Below, one piece after another: positions 28,756-38,470 of a DNA stretch of 64,000 nt. The notes under the pieces were generated by a model. It did no database searches, was not told the DNA's origin, and worked only from the letters and a program-made list of their open reading frames with translations. Made by a program: the position numbers and the translations under genes. How positions within the stretch are numbered: position 1 is the first letter of the stretch; the number at the start of each line of letters is the position of its first letter. Origin of the DNA: Bacteroides fragilis NCTC 9343 (GTDB taxonomy: Bacteria > Bacteroidota > Bacteroidia > Bacteroidales > Bacteroidaceae); NCBI RefSeq assembly GCF_000025985.1, contig NC_003228.3, positions 682,001 through 746,000 of the forward strand, in the 5' to 3' direction.

Positions 28756-31599
28756 TTAAAAACCAATTTCGAGACCAAATGTATATGTTCTTAATGCAGG
28801 CATTTCGAAAGTACATAAACCATCTACCGGCATTTCGGGATCAACCAGCAAATCTTTTGATTTCCAAGTCAGCAGATTGTTAGCAGAGAAGTAAACCCTT
28901 GCTTTGGAGATACCCATCTTAGACAATAAGCCTTTGGGGGCAGAGAAACCCAATGACAGGTTTTTCAGACGGAGATAGTCAGTGGGCATCAACCAACGTG
29001 ACGACAGTACACGTGAATTACCGTATTTAAATTTCGGTAATTTAGCATTGTCACCTTCCTGTTTCCACATATCTTCCAATTTATAGTATGAAGGAACTGC
29101 GCCATAAGACGTATAAGTACCGCCATTATCGTGTAGCCAAGTTGCATAATCTACTGCCTTCCCTCCTAATGAATAAGTCAGTGTCAGATTAAGGTCAATA
29201 AATTTCCATTTTACGAAATTGGTCAATCCTCCCTCTACTTTCGGATCATGATGCCCGACTATTACTTTCTGCGCTTCAGAAGTCAATGTTGTAGTCTCAT
29301 TGGTTCCATCATTTTTATAATACATCTCATTACCGGTTTTCGGATCAACTCCTGCATATTCAAACATGTAGTAAGAATAATATGGTTCACCTACTCGATG
29401 TATTAATGCGCCATCAATCTCATCTGTCTGAATACCATCCAGTTTGACCAGCTTATTCTTATTATGTCCAATGTTAAAAGTAGTTGTCCAGATCAAGTCC
29501 TGAGTCTGCATATTTGTTGATGACAGACTAATTTCAACACCTTTATTCTCTAATGAACCTACATTCTGCAAAGTAGTAGGGGCGAAACTTATTGGATCAT
29601 AATAGCCCGGAACATACGAAATCCGTTTATTCATTAACAAATCATTTGTTTTACGCGTATAATAATCCAAAGTAAGGCTTAAACGATCCCAAAAGGTTAA
29701 ATCCAACCCAAGATTAAAAGCCTTATTCTTTTCCCATTTCAAATCAGGACTACCAATACCGATAACTCCCATACCTGACTGGCCGTTATAAATTTGTCCG
29801 GCTCTATACATATTGATCATATAACTATAAAAAGTACTTGGTTGTGTCCCATTTACGCCATATGACAAACGGAGTTTACCATCTGTTATTACATTTTTTA
29901 TAGACTCTAAAAATGATTCTTGCATAAATCTCCAAGATCCGGATATTGACCAAAAATTTCCCCAACGATTATCCCTTGACAAACGAGAACTTCCATCACG
30001 GCGATAACTAACGCCTGCATAGTATGTATTATCAAAATTATAATTTACACGTCCTAAGAAAGAAGTTAAACGAGATTTATCACGGTTACTATTAGAAGAT
30101 GTTTCTCCTGCATTTGCTATTTCATTTTTATAGCCAGGATACTGAGAACCATGAGTATATACCCACGAGTCTGTGAAGTCTTCAGTTTCAAAACCAAGTA
30201 AAGCATCTAAATTATGCTTTTGAGCAAATGTTTTAATATAAGTCAACTGGGTTTGGGTTGTCAATGTTTCCAATGTTCGGTTATAACGTTGGAATACGCC
30301 ATTGGAGGAACGTCCGTCATTACTACGTGGATCCCACCATACAGACTCTATTGAGGAAGTATAATCAAAGGCTATTTTTTCACGTAGTTTCAACTCATCC
30401 CAAAGAGTAACAGTGGCTGCCAAAGTATTGAAAGAACGAGTAATTGCATTACGATCATAATTATATGTCCGAGTTTGCACAGGATTTGCACCATTCGTTA
30501 AAGGAAAATTAGAACTAAATGTTCCATCCTCATTATAAGGTACAGTGGAAGGTGATGCAGTCCAAAAAGCATTCATGATAGGACTGGCAAAAGAAGTACC
30601 TTCATTAGTCATATTTTGAAGAATACGTGAAAATAAAGTAGAAGCTTCCACTTTTACACGTCCTGTTTCGTGAGAAAGATTTGCATTACCTGTCATGCGC
30701 TCTAAGCCGGATCGTGCAGTGATTCCTTCTTGCTTTGCATAAGCCAAAGATGTATAGAATTTGGTTTTTTCTGTTCCTCCCTGGGCACTGATTTCGTAAT
30801 TTTGGTGACTGCCATTCTTGAATAAGATCTCTTTCCAATTAGTCCAACCATTAACTGGTTTTGCAGCAAAAGCATCAATATCATCTTCCAAGGCAATTTC
30901 AGCTTGAGCTGCAGTCATGCCTTCTTCATCCATATAATAGTTTTTCAAACCAAACTTAATCAGTTCACGCCGATCATCTCCATTTAAGGTCGGACGGTAA
31001 TTAACTGCTATATTGGAAAATCCCCAGTCGCTACGGAAGTTGAACTGAGTCTTTCCTGTAGCTCCCCTTTTAGTGGTGATCACAATAACGCCATTAGCAG
31101 CACGTGAACCATATAAAGACGCTGCAGCAGCGTCTTTGATAACTGTTATCGATTCTATATCGTTACTGTTTAAAGTTGCCAATACATTGGTACCGGTACT
31201 ATTATATCCTTCCCCCGTATTCGGAGTATTAAAAGCACTGATATTCCCTGACTGTACTGGAGTACCATCAATCACATATAAAGGATCATTTCCTGCATTC
31301 ATGGAGCCCATTCCACGAATACGTACAGATGTAGTAGCTCCCGGTGCTCCTGAAAATGAACTGATTTGTACTCCCGGAATAGAACCTGCAAGTTTATCCT
31401 CAATGGCCATAGTCGGTATATCTTGTAACTTTTCTGTAGCCATAGTAGATGCCGCACCCGTAAAAGTTGATTTTTTAAAAGTACCATATCCTGTTACTAC
31501 TACTTCATCAAGGACTTCAGTGTCTGGTTTTAATATAATTTTCACAACAGGCCTAATTGCTACCTCAGCAGTCTGCATTCCGATGTACGAAATCTGCAA
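28756..31599 (-). CDS. SusC-like receptor body of shufflon cassette B, silent
   Basis: The frame gives 947 residues from a TTG codon inside crossover site 2, beginning LQISYIGMQTAEVAIRP and lacking start codon, signal peptide and N-terminal domain. The TonB-box-like LDEVVVTGYG, plug (AGSIPGVQIS, VRIRGMGSMNAGNDPLYVID, AAASLYGSRAANGVIVITTK) and barrel ending TYTFGLEIGF are complete. It is closely similar to the expressed SusC of cassette C, for example WWDPRSNDGRSS, TFNIGHNKNKLVKLDG and the C-terminal VDPEMPVDGLCTFE. Fusion to the leader would give 1019 residues. The site is only about 2.5 kb from the expressed one, so this is probably the easiest switch. Confidence 0.9.
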   Translation of the reverse strand: MQISYIGMQTAEVAIRPVVKIILKPDTEVLDEVVVTGYGTFKKSTFTGAASTMATEKLQDIPTMAIEDKLAGSIPGVQISSFSGAPGATTSVRIRGMGSMNAGNDPLYVIDGTPVQSGNISAFNTPNTGEGYNSTGTNVLATLNSNDIESITVIKDAAAASLYGSRAANGVIVITTKRGATGKTQFNFRSDWGFSNIAVNYRPTLNGDDRRELIKFGLKNYYMDEEGMTAAQAEIALEDDIDAFAAKPVNGWTNWKEILFKNGSHQNYEISAQGGTEKTKFYTSLAYAKQEGITARSGLERMTGNANLSHETGRVKVEASTLFSRILQNMTNEGTSFASPIMNAFWTASPSTVPYNEDGTFSSNFPLTNGANPVQTRTYNYDRNAITRSFNTLAATVTLWDELKLREKIAFDYTSSIESVWWDPRSNDGRSSNGVFQRYNRTLETLTTQTQLTYIKTFAQKHNLDALLGFETEDFTDSWVYTHGSQYPGYKNEIANAGETSSNSNRDKSRLTSFLGRVNYNFDNTYYAGVSYRRDGSSRLSRDNRWGNFWSISGSWRFMQESFLESIKNVITDGKLRLSYGVNGTQPSTFYSYMINMYRAGQIYNGQSGMGVIGIGSPDLKWEKNKAFNLGLDLTFWDRLSLTLDYYTRKTNDLLMNKRISYVPGYYDPISFAPTTLQNVGSLENKGVEISLSSTNMQTQDLIWTTTFNIGHNKNKLVKLDGIQTDEIDGALIHRVGEPYYSYYMFEYAGVDPKTGNEMYYKNDGTNETTTLTSEAQKVIVGHHDPKVEGGLTNFVKWKFIDLNLTLTYSLGGKAVDYATWLHDNGGTYTSYGAVPSYYKLEDMWKQEGDNAKLPKFKYGNSRVLSSRWLMPTDYLRLKNLSLGFSAPKGLLSKMGISKARVYFSANNLLTWKSKDLLVDPEMPVDGLCTFEMPALRTYTFGLEIGF

Positions 31600-31614
31600 A
31601 GTCTTTGCAGAACT
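31589..31614 (-). repeat. Shufflon crossover site 2 (cassette B)
   Basis: The same 26 bases as at the other three sites, core palindrome 31593-31611, in minus orientation. Together with the expressed site at 34047-34072 it borders the block holding the recombinase and the promoter/leader, so recombination between them inverts about 2.46 kb. Confidence 0.9.
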
Positions 31615-32039
31615 ACAATTATATCATAACTTCTTTATTATAAGAGTTTTATAGCAATACCGAGAACTTTTACCTATAATACAATATTAATGATTATATA
31701 TCTGAATATCAATTACATATTATAAGAGCGCTAGTAATAAAAATCAAATAATCCCTATATCGATCTCCCACTATTGTAAATGTAATCCGCTTATTGTGAA
31801 TGAAATATAGATTAAAAAGTATACGACTGAAAAAAGAATGTTATACTTAATAGTTCCAAACGAAAAAGAAGTCATAAAGCAGTCTATTATTATTATCTCA
31901 CATAAATGGCTTAGAGATGAAAAAAGATAATTACTAATTTGATATTTATATAAAAGACAGAGAATACAAACCTAAATTTCTCCATAATGGGATTAATAAG
32001 CTTATGTGTTTAATAAACAGCCAATTAAATCATTTACAT
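31615..32039. other. AT-rich noncoding stretch inside the invertible block
   Basis: No supported gene. The part next to site 2 carries GAAGTTA and AAGTTC elements on the minus strand (complement of 31627-31633 and 31663-31668), at nearly the same distances as in front of the cassette A and D sites. Confidence 0.5.
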
Positions 32040-32096
32040 TTTGCATGTAGGAAGTTAGTTTTAACTCAATGTTAAAACTAACTTCCTACATGCAAA
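32040..32096. repeat. Perfect 26-base inverted repeat (hairpin) downstream of the recombinase
   Basis: Arms 32040-32065 and 32071-32096 are exact reverse complements (starting TTTGCATGTAGGAAG), with spacer TCAAT. It lies 114 bases beyond the recombinase stop, inside the invertible block. A T-run is lacking, so a simple intrinsic terminator is not certain. It may stop recombinase transcripts from entering the silent cassette beyond site 2, or bind a protein. Confidence 0.85.
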
Positions 32097-32210
32097 GAAT
32101 TAGTGATTTTCAATTAGAAAACAAGTTCTTTCTAGAAGCGATATTTGAGAACTGTGATTCGTGTTAACAATGTTAATAGTCAATACATTTACGTAAGGCT
32201 TAAATCTTTG

Positions 32211-33392
32211 TTACATATAAGATACTTTGCGATTATTTTTAGACTTTTCTAAGTCTCTTACAATAGTTATGTCCATTATATTAGTATAAACCTGTGTTGT
32301 TTTCACACTTTTATGTCCCAATAGCTTTTGTACAGTAGTAATATTGACTCCACTGTATATTAATAATGTGGCATTGGTATGGCGAGCGGTATGGAACGAA
32401 ATACGTTTATTTAGCCCTGATAATTTTGCTATGATCAATAGTTCCTTATTCACATTTGAATTATCTCTAAGCTTAAAAAAATCGGCAAGATCATCTTGAT
32501 ATTTATTCAAGACTTCTATTCCTTTCCCCTCAAATAAAAGATAAAGCGGAAGACGTACTTCCGTGTTCGTTTTCACAGATTTATAAATAAGCCAAGTTTC
32601 TTGATGCATTTTCACTATGTTTTCAGGGGATAAGTTGGTGAAGTCAGAATATCGTAATCCCGCATAACAACAAAAGAGGAAAGCATCTTTGGTCTTTTCC
32701 AGTTTAGTGAACCGTCCCCCCAATTCCAGACTTTCAATCTTTCCTAATTCCTCCGGAGAGAGGTGAGTATGATTATTCTCAACACTCTTGATCTTATATT
32801 TCCGAAAGGCATATTTCTGTATTTCCATATATTCTTTATTTATGGCTACATTAATATGACGCTTTAGATGTTTCATGTGTTTCGCAATTGTGTTAGTATG
32901 ATATCCTTTTTGCTGAAGATAGTGATCAAATGAGGATATAAATTCAAAAGTCAATTCAGAAAATGACACATCCTTCTTATAACTCCTTAATAATTCTAAT
33001 GTTGAGAGATGATTGCGTTTTGTACTTTCCTTCAATGAAGATTTTGCTATTTCGTTGCGGAAAAATGCAATAAATGAAGTGCTGTCGTCTTGATTTTCCA
33101 TAGAATTCTTTAATGAATCCAATGAAATCTGTTTCCCCTGTTGCCACAATCCCAACTCTTTCTTCTCTATTTCTGCCATAAACTCGTAAAGCATGTGATT
33201 GATAGCATCTGCATTAGGATGGTTCTTAACCATTCTCTTCTTAAAATCCCATTGATCGGGACTCAAGTAAACTTTGGTAGAGAAATATTTCTTTTTTCTG
33301 TTTAAATAGGCCTCAACCTGTACTAATGCCATACCCTTTTTATTCAGGCTCTTTTTCCTATTATACACCAAACTGTAAATAATTTTATCCAT
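32211..33392 (-). CDS. Tyrosine-type site-specific recombinase, probable SusC/SusD invertase
   Basis: The 393-residue protein has an N-terminal arm-type domain ([13 protein letters not shown], as in Bacteroides integrases), a SAM-like core-binding domain (about 105-200) and a catalytic domain with all active residues: Arg247 (AGLRYSD), Lys274, His334 and Arg337 (HTARH), His360 (LGHKS) and nucleophile Tyr369 (TTQVYTNI). It is encoded between the cassette B and C sites and divergent from the expressed SusC, so it moves with the promoter/leader at every inversion. It probably catalyses all cassette switches. A comparable enzyme (Tsr0667) is known for SusC/SusD inversion in B. fragilis; identity with it is not tested here. 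Confidence 0.93.
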   Translation of the reverse strand: MDKIIYSLVYNRKKSLNKKGMALVQVEAYLNRKKKYFSTKVYLSPDQWDFKKRMVKNHPNADAINHMLYEFMAEIEKKELGLWQQGKQISLDSLKNSMENQDDSTSFIAFFRNEIAKSSLKESTKRNHLSTLELLRSYKKDVSFSELTFEFISSFDHYLQQKGYHTNTIAKHMKHLKRHINVAINKEYMEIQKYAFRKYKIKSVENNHTHLSPEELGKIESLELGGRFTKLEKTKDAFLFCCYAGLRYSDFTNLSPENIVKMHQETWLIYKSVKTNTEVRLPLYLLFEGKGIEVLNKYQDDLADFFKLRDNSNVNKELLIIAKLSGLNKRISFHTARHTNATLLIYSGVNITTVQKLLGHKSVKTTQVYTNIMDITIVRDLEKSKNNRKVSYM

Positions 33393-33758
33393 TTCCTTTA
33401 TTTTTAATTAATACTATGGACAAATAAGACGTGCTTGGGTACTATATTAGAATTGAATAAGATTTAATATCTGCTAAAACCTGCTATTTTTTATATAGAA
33501 ATAACTAATTCGACTTTTGAAAAAGTGGCTAATTTATATTTATAAAAACTTCCTTAACAGAAAAACAAGCATTATTTTAGCTCTTATTAAGGCTTAAACA
33601 CACAAAAATATGCAAAAATGTATATGAATAGTGCCTGCAACATGTTAGCAATATAAACTCCGTTTACGTTTTTTAAGGCGGATTTCTATGTTATTAGACA
33701 TAAAACTGTGCTTTTAGATAACGATTTGTTATATTTGCAAGGTTTTTTTATAAAAATG
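33393..33758. other. Divergent control region between recombinase and expressed SusC
   Basis: AT-rich and noncoding. A possible minus-strand -7 box for the recombinase, TATTTTTG, lies at 33603-33610, and a second plus-strand TATATTTG at 33730-33737. The whole region inverts as part of the switch. Confidence 0.45.
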
Positions 33759-33789
33759 ATTGTCTGTTTCATATTTCTTAATATATTTG
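33759..33789 (+). promoter_or_regulatory. Promoter driving the expressed shufflon cassette
   Basis: ATTG (33759-33762), 19 bases, then TATATTTG (33782-33789) fits the Bacteroides consensus. The leader of the mRNA is about 50 bases. No other cassette has a comparable promoter before its SusC, so this one should serve all four by inversion. Confidence 0.6.
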
Positions 33790-33845
33790 CATTTTGTTAG
33801 AGTAAAGAAACAATTAATGTAAAGTTAAACTTTAAGAGAGAATTT

Positions 33846-36800
33846 ATGAAAAGAAAATTAATGCTGTTATTGACTTGCCTTTTTATGGGTATAGGTCTAG
33901 TAACTGCCCAAACTCAGAAGGTAACAGGTGTTGTTATTTCTGAAGAAGACGGGCAACCAGTTGTTGGAGCCTCTGTATTGGCTAAAGGCACCACTGTAGG
34001 TGTTATTACTGATGTAGATGGTAAATTTACATTATCTGGTATACCAAGTTCTGCAAAGACTTTGCAGATTTCATATATTGGTATGCAGACTGTTGAAGTA
34101 GCAATTAAGCCTGTTGTGAAGATTACGCTGAAGCCTGATACTGAAGTATTAGACGAAGTAGTTGTAACAGGATATGGTAACTTTAAAAAGTCATCTTTCA
34201 CGGGAGCAGCATCGAGTATTACAACGGAAAAACTTCAAGACGTTCCTTCTTTGAGTGTACAGGATAAACTTGCAGGTTCAGTTGCCGGTGTACAGATTAC
34301 ATCTACTTCCGGACAACCGGGTGCTGTGGAATCTGTGCGTATCCGTGGAATGGGATCAATCAATGCCGGTAATGATCCGTTGTATGTGATTGACGGAGTA
34401 CCTGTAATGACCGGTGACGCCAGTGAATTTACTTACTCTCAGTCTGGTAACAGCTTACTGTCTACTATTAACAGTAATGATATCGAGTCAATGACAGTAA
34501 TTAAAGATGCAGCGGCTGCTTCGCTTTACGGTTCGCGTGCTGCAAATGGTGTTATTGTAATTACTACGAAAAAAGGGGCTTCAGGAAAATTGAAACTCAA
34601 TGTAAGGGCTGACTGGGGATTCTCTAACAAGGCTATTGATTATCGTCCTATTCTGAATGGTGAAGACAGACGTGACATTTTGTATATGGGTTTAAAGAAC
34701 TATGCTCTAAATTCAGGTAAGGATGAAACTTATGCCGTGAACTATGCAGATAATAATATTGATAAATATGCTGCAAAACCTTGGAGTGGATATACTGATT
34801 GGGAAGATGTTCTTTTCAGAAATGGTTCTCATCAGAATTATGAAGTGAATGCCCAAGGAGGAAATGAGCGGACTAAGTTTTATACTTCATTCGGATATAC
34901 CAAACAGGAAGGTATTACACTTCAGTCCGGTTACGAGCGTATTACGGGACGTGCAAATATGAGCCATACGGCGGATCGCGTTACAATCGAGGCAAGTACG
35001 ATGTTTACGAATTCAACTCAGAATGTAAACTCGGAAGGAACAAGTTTCTCAAGCCCTATCATGTGTCTGGCCATGACAGCTTCTCCTTCTACATTCCCAT
35101 ATAACGAAGACGGTACATTCAGCACGAGTTTCCCTGCTTTGAATGGTGCCAATCCCCTTCAAACTGCAACATATAATTATGATCGCAGTACAATTGTACG
35201 TACCCTGAACACACTGTCTGCAACGTGGAATATTTGGGATAACTTGAATATTAAAGAAACTTTAGGTTATGATTTTAACCAAACAAATAATCGTGTGTGG
35301 TGGGATCCGCGTTCTAATGATGGACGTTCTTCAAAAGGAGTATTTCAGCGCTATATGATGAACAGAAGCAAATTGAATACTCAAACTCAGCTGACTTATA
35401 ACAAGACATTTGCGGAACACCACAATATCGATGTATTGTTAGGTTTCGAAACAGAAGATTATAAGTACGATTATACCTATACTAATGGTAATACTTATCC
35501 ATCTTACTTACCGGAAATTACGAATGCAGGCGTTTCTAGAGGTGCCAGTAACATTAACAGTTATCGAATGACCTCCTACTTGGGACGTTTAAATTATGAT
35601 TATGCCGGCAAATATTATGTAAGTGGTAGTTTCCGTCGTGATGGTAGCTCACGTTTATCAAGAGACAGCCGTTGGGGTAATTTCTGGTCAGTATCTGGTT
35701 CGTGGAGACTTTCACAAGAAGCATTTATGGAGTCATTATCTAATGTTATTACTGATGCTAAAATACGTGCTTCTTACGGTGTAAATGGTACACAACCCAA
35801 AGACTACTATGGATATATGGGGGTATATGAGTTTGGATATAATTATAATGGGAATGGTGGTTCGTCAGAGGCACGTTTCTATAATCCCAGTCTGAAATGG
35901 GAAAAGAACTATGCTACAAACATTGGTATTGACCTTACATTATTCAATAGATTGACTGTTTCTGCAGAGTGGTATAATCGTGAAACAAAAGACTTGTTAA
36001 TGGATAAACCGATTTCTGCAGCAGTAGGTGTTATCAATAGTTCGGGTGTTGCTAATATGCTCGTTAACGTTGGTTCAATGAGAAACCGTGGTTTTGAATT
36101 GGAATTGAAGTCCACTAACATTCAAAACAAAGACCTTCTTTGGACTACTTCTTTGAACATAGGACACAACAAGAATAAACTGACCAAACTGGATGGTGAA
36201 CAACAGGAAATTATCAGTGGAGTTTCTATCCATCGTGTAGGTCAACCATATTACTCAATCTATGCGTATGAGTATGCAGGTGTCGATCCTCAGACAGGTA
36301 AAGAACTGTATTATATAAATGGTGAAGACGGCAGTCGTGAAACAACAACAAATTCTGCTGCCGCTAATAAAACAATCATTGGTTCTATCGAACCTAAAGT
36401 ACAAGGCGGATTGACCAATTATGTTAGTTGGAAATTTATTGATTTCAACTTGACCCTGACTTATTCACTGGGTGGACATGCTTATGATTACGCCACCTGG
36501 CTGCAATCTAATGGAGGTACCTATCATTATTTAGGTAATGTTCCGGCTTATTATAAAATGGAAGATACTTGGCAGAAAACAGGTGATAATGCCAAACTGC
36601 CGCAATTTGCATACGGTAATGCCAATAAAGCTTCTTCTCGCTGGTTGATGTCTACCGATCATTTACGTGTAAAGAATATGACCTTGGGATTCACTTTACC
36701 TCAAAGTTGGTCGTCTAAAGCCGGTATAAGTAAGTTAAGAGCTTATGTTTCAGGAAACAACCTATTGACTTGGAAGAAAAAGAGCTTGTACGTTGATCCG

Positions 36801-36881
36801 GAAGTTCCTGTTGACGGATTGTGTACATTCGAAACTCCGGCTCTCCGGACTGTTACATTTGGTCTTGAAATCGGTTTTTAA
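33846..36881 (+). CDS. SusC-like TonB-dependent transporter of shufflon cassette C, the expressed copy
   Basis: The complete 1011-residue protein has a signal peptide (MKRKLMLLLTCLFMGIGLVTAQ), a carboxypeptidase-regulatory-like domain (about 25-95: VTGVVISEEDGQPVVGASVL), TonB-box-like LDEVVVTGYG, a plug (KLAGSVAGVQI, VRIRGMGSINAGNDPLYVID) and a barrel ending VTFGLEIGF. The crossover site lies at codons 68-76 (SSAKTLQIS), that is inside the N-terminal domain and before the TonB box. Residues 1-72 are thus a constant leader and the rest is exchangeable. It is followed after 17 bases by its SusD. It is the only SusC of the cluster with a start codon, signal peptide and promoter. Confidence 0.95.
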   Translation: MKRKLMLLLTCLFMGIGLVTAQTQKVTGVVISEEDGQPVVGASVLAKGTTVGVITDVDGKFTLSGIPSSAKTLQISYIGMQTVEVAIKPVVKITLKPDTEVLDEVVVTGYGNFKKSSFTGAASSITTEKLQDVPSLSVQDKLAGSVAGVQITSTSGQPGAVESVRIRGMGSINAGNDPLYVIDGVPVMTGDASEFTYSQSGNSLLSTINSNDIESMTVIKDAAAASLYGSRAANGVIVITTKKGASGKLKLNVRADWGFSNKAIDYRPILNGEDRRDILYMGLKNYALNSGKDETYAVNYADNNIDKYAAKPWSGYTDWEDVLFRNGSHQNYEVNAQGGNERTKFYTSFGYTKQEGITLQSGYERITGRANMSHTADRVTIEASTMFTNSTQNVNSEGTSFSSPIMCLAMTASPSTFPYNEDGTFSTSFPALNGANPLQTATYNYDRSTIVRTLNTLSATWNIWDNLNIKETLGYDFNQTNNRVWWDPRSNDGRSSKGVFQRYMMNRSKLNTQTQLTYNKTFAEHHNIDVLLGFETEDYKYDYTYTNGNTYPSYLPEITNAGVSRGASNINSYRMTSYLGRLNYDYAGKYYVSGSFRRDGSSRLSRDSRWGNFWSVSGSWRLSQEAFMESLSNVITDAKIRASYGVNGTQPKDYYGYMGVYEFGYNYNGNGGSSEARFYNPSLKWEKNYATNIGIDLTLFNRLTVSAEWYNRETKDLLMDKPISAAVGVINSSGVANMLVNVGSMRNRGFELELKSTNIQNKDLLWTTSLNIGHNKNKLTKLDGEQQEIISGVSIHRVGQPYYSIYAYEYAGVDPQTGKELYYINGEDGSRETTTNSAAANKTIIGSIEPKVQGGLTNYVSWKFIDFNLTLTYSLGGHAYDYATWLQSNGGTYHYLGNVPAYYKMEDTWQKTGDNAKLPQFAYGNANKASSRWLMSTDHLRVKNMTLGFTLPQSWSSKAGISKLRAYVSGNNLLTWKKKSLYVDPEVPVDGLCTFETPALRTVTFGLEIGF
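34047..34072 (+). repeat. Shufflon crossover site 3 (expression site)
   Basis: The 26 shared bases lie inside the expressed SusC, core palindrome 34050-34068, in plus orientation. They are inverted relative to sites 1 and 2 and direct relative to site 4. The reading frame through the site is the same in all four copies, so any exchange keeps translation in frame. Confidence 0.92.
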
Positions 36882-36898
36882 TCAAGTAGAAACAATTT

Positions 36899-38413
36899 AT
36901 GAAAAAAGAATTTATGAAAAAGATATATAAATCAATAACACTGGTTGCTGCTATTTTAAGTTTGTCTTCCTGCGGGAATGATTGGCTGGATAGAAAACCT
37001 GCCGACGGGATTCCATCAGAAGATGCTATCACTAACTATAATGACGCTCTGACTGCACGTACAGGTATGTATGATGGCATTCAGGGAAACTCCAATGCTA
37101 CCAGCTATTATGGTGCCCGTATGTTTTATTACGGCGATGTTCGTGCTGACGATATGCAGGCAAGAACTCAAGGTATGCGTTCATCATCGTGCTATGAGAT
37201 GCTCTACACTGTAGATGACGCTCCTAACATGTGGAATATACCTTATAATGTAATCCGTCGTGCCAACCGTTTGATCGAAGCGATCAATGAAAAAAAGGTA
37301 ACTGATGCAACGGAAGCACAAATTGGTAAAATATATTCAGAAGCATTGGTTGTCAGGGCATTGGTTCATTTTGACTTGGTAAGAATCTATGGTATGCCTT
37401 ATACGGCCGACAACGGAGCTTCTTTGGGGGTACCGGTTATCGTGAAACCTTTGGAAAGAAATGATTTGCCCTCCAGAAATACAGTGGCAGAAGTTTATAC
37501 ACAAGTTATCACAGACTTGACTGATGCTATTAACTCAGGTTATCTTGCTAAAGATCAGACTCCGGGATATATTAATGAATGGGCAGCAAAAGCCTTGCTT
37601 ACCAGGGTTTATCTGACTAAAGGTGATAATGAGAATGCACTCAAAGTTGCTGAAGATATTATAACCAATTCTCCATATAAGCTTTGGACTAACGAGGAAT
37701 ATGTAAATGCATGGTATAAAAGCAATGGAGCGCATACAAACGAAATGATTTTTGAAGTTGTAAATGCAAGTAATGATGACTGGACTGACCGTAATGGTAT
37801 TGCTTATTTGCTGAATGAAAACGGATATGCGGATGCAATAGTGACAAAGAGCTTTATGAATATGTTGAGTCAGGATCCTAAAGATGTTCGTATAGGTATG
37901 GTACTGCCTGCTCAATATGATAAGGATCTTCAAGAAGAATATGGCGATGCGAAAATCTTCATTAATAAATTTCCGGCGGATAAAGACGATGTAGGTGAAA
38001 TGCGTTTAAATAATCTGCCATTACTTCGTCTTTCGGAAGTTTATCTGAGTGCTGCAGAAGCGGCAGCTAAACTTGGAGGGCATCAGGATAAAGCAGCCAA
38101 ATATCTGAATGAAATTGTTCAGAGAGCAAATCCGGAGGCCAAAGCCATTTCGGAAGCAGATGCTACAGTAGAAAGAATTATTCTTGAAAGGAGAAAAGAA
38201 ATGATTGGTGAAGGGCAACGTTACTTTGATGCATTGCGCAATAATGAAACAATCGTTCGCTATAAAGATGAAGGTGATAAGGGATATCATTATTCATTGA
38301 TTAAAGAATCGCAAAGCTTTGACCGTACCTACTTCAGAGCTATACTTCCGATACCTGTTGATGAAACCAATGTGAATCCTAATTTGAGAGCTCAACAAAA
38401 TCCCGGATATTAA
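36899..38413 (+). CDS. SusD family lipoprotein of shufflon cassette C
   Basis: The 504-residue lipoprotein has a signal ending AAILSLSSC and begins NDWLDRKPADGIPSEDAI; a second Met (36914) would give a more usual signal length. SusD motifs include LVVRALVHFDLVRIYGMPY, NEWAAKALLTRVYLTKGDNE, ILERRKEMIGEGQRYFDALR and ILPIPVDE. It starts 17 bases after the expressed SusC and ends before a strong terminator (38435-38470), so SusC and SusD form one two-gene transcript. It is a paralogue of the cassette B SusD. Confidence 0.93.
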   Translation: MKKEFMKKIYKSITLVAAILSLSSCGNDWLDRKPADGIPSEDAITNYNDALTARTGMYDGIQGNSNATSYYGARMFYYGDVRADDMQARTQGMRSSSCYEMLYTVDDAPNMWNIPYNVIRRANRLIEAINEKKVTDATEAQIGKIYSEALVVRALVHFDLVRIYGMPYTADNGASLGVPVIVKPLERNDLPSRNTVAEVYTQVITDLTDAINSGYLAKDQTPGYINEWAAKALLTRVYLTKGDNENALKVAEDIITNSPYKLWTNEEYVNAWYKSNGAHTNEMIFEVVNASNDDWTDRNGIAYLLNENGYADAIVTKSFMNMLSQDPKDVRIGMVLPAQYDKDLQEEYGDAKIFINKFPADKDDVGEMRLNNLPLLRLSEVYLSAAEAAAKLGGHQDKAAKYLNEIVQRANPEAKAISEADATVERIILERRKEMIGEGQRYFDALRNNETIVRYKDEGDKGYHYSLIKESQSFDRTYFRAILPIPVDETNVNPNLRAQQNPGY

Positions 38414-38434
38414 TTGTGGTTTAATAACATAATC

Positions 38435-38470
38435 AAAAGGCTGCTTTCCTAAAAAGGAAGCAGCCTTTTT
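38435..38470 (+). terminator. Terminator after cassette C
   Basis: Stem AAAAGGCTGCTT (38435-38446) with AAGCAGCCTTTT (38458-38469), ending in a T-run. It should stop transcription from reaching silent cassette D, which lies in the same direction. Confidence 0.9.
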
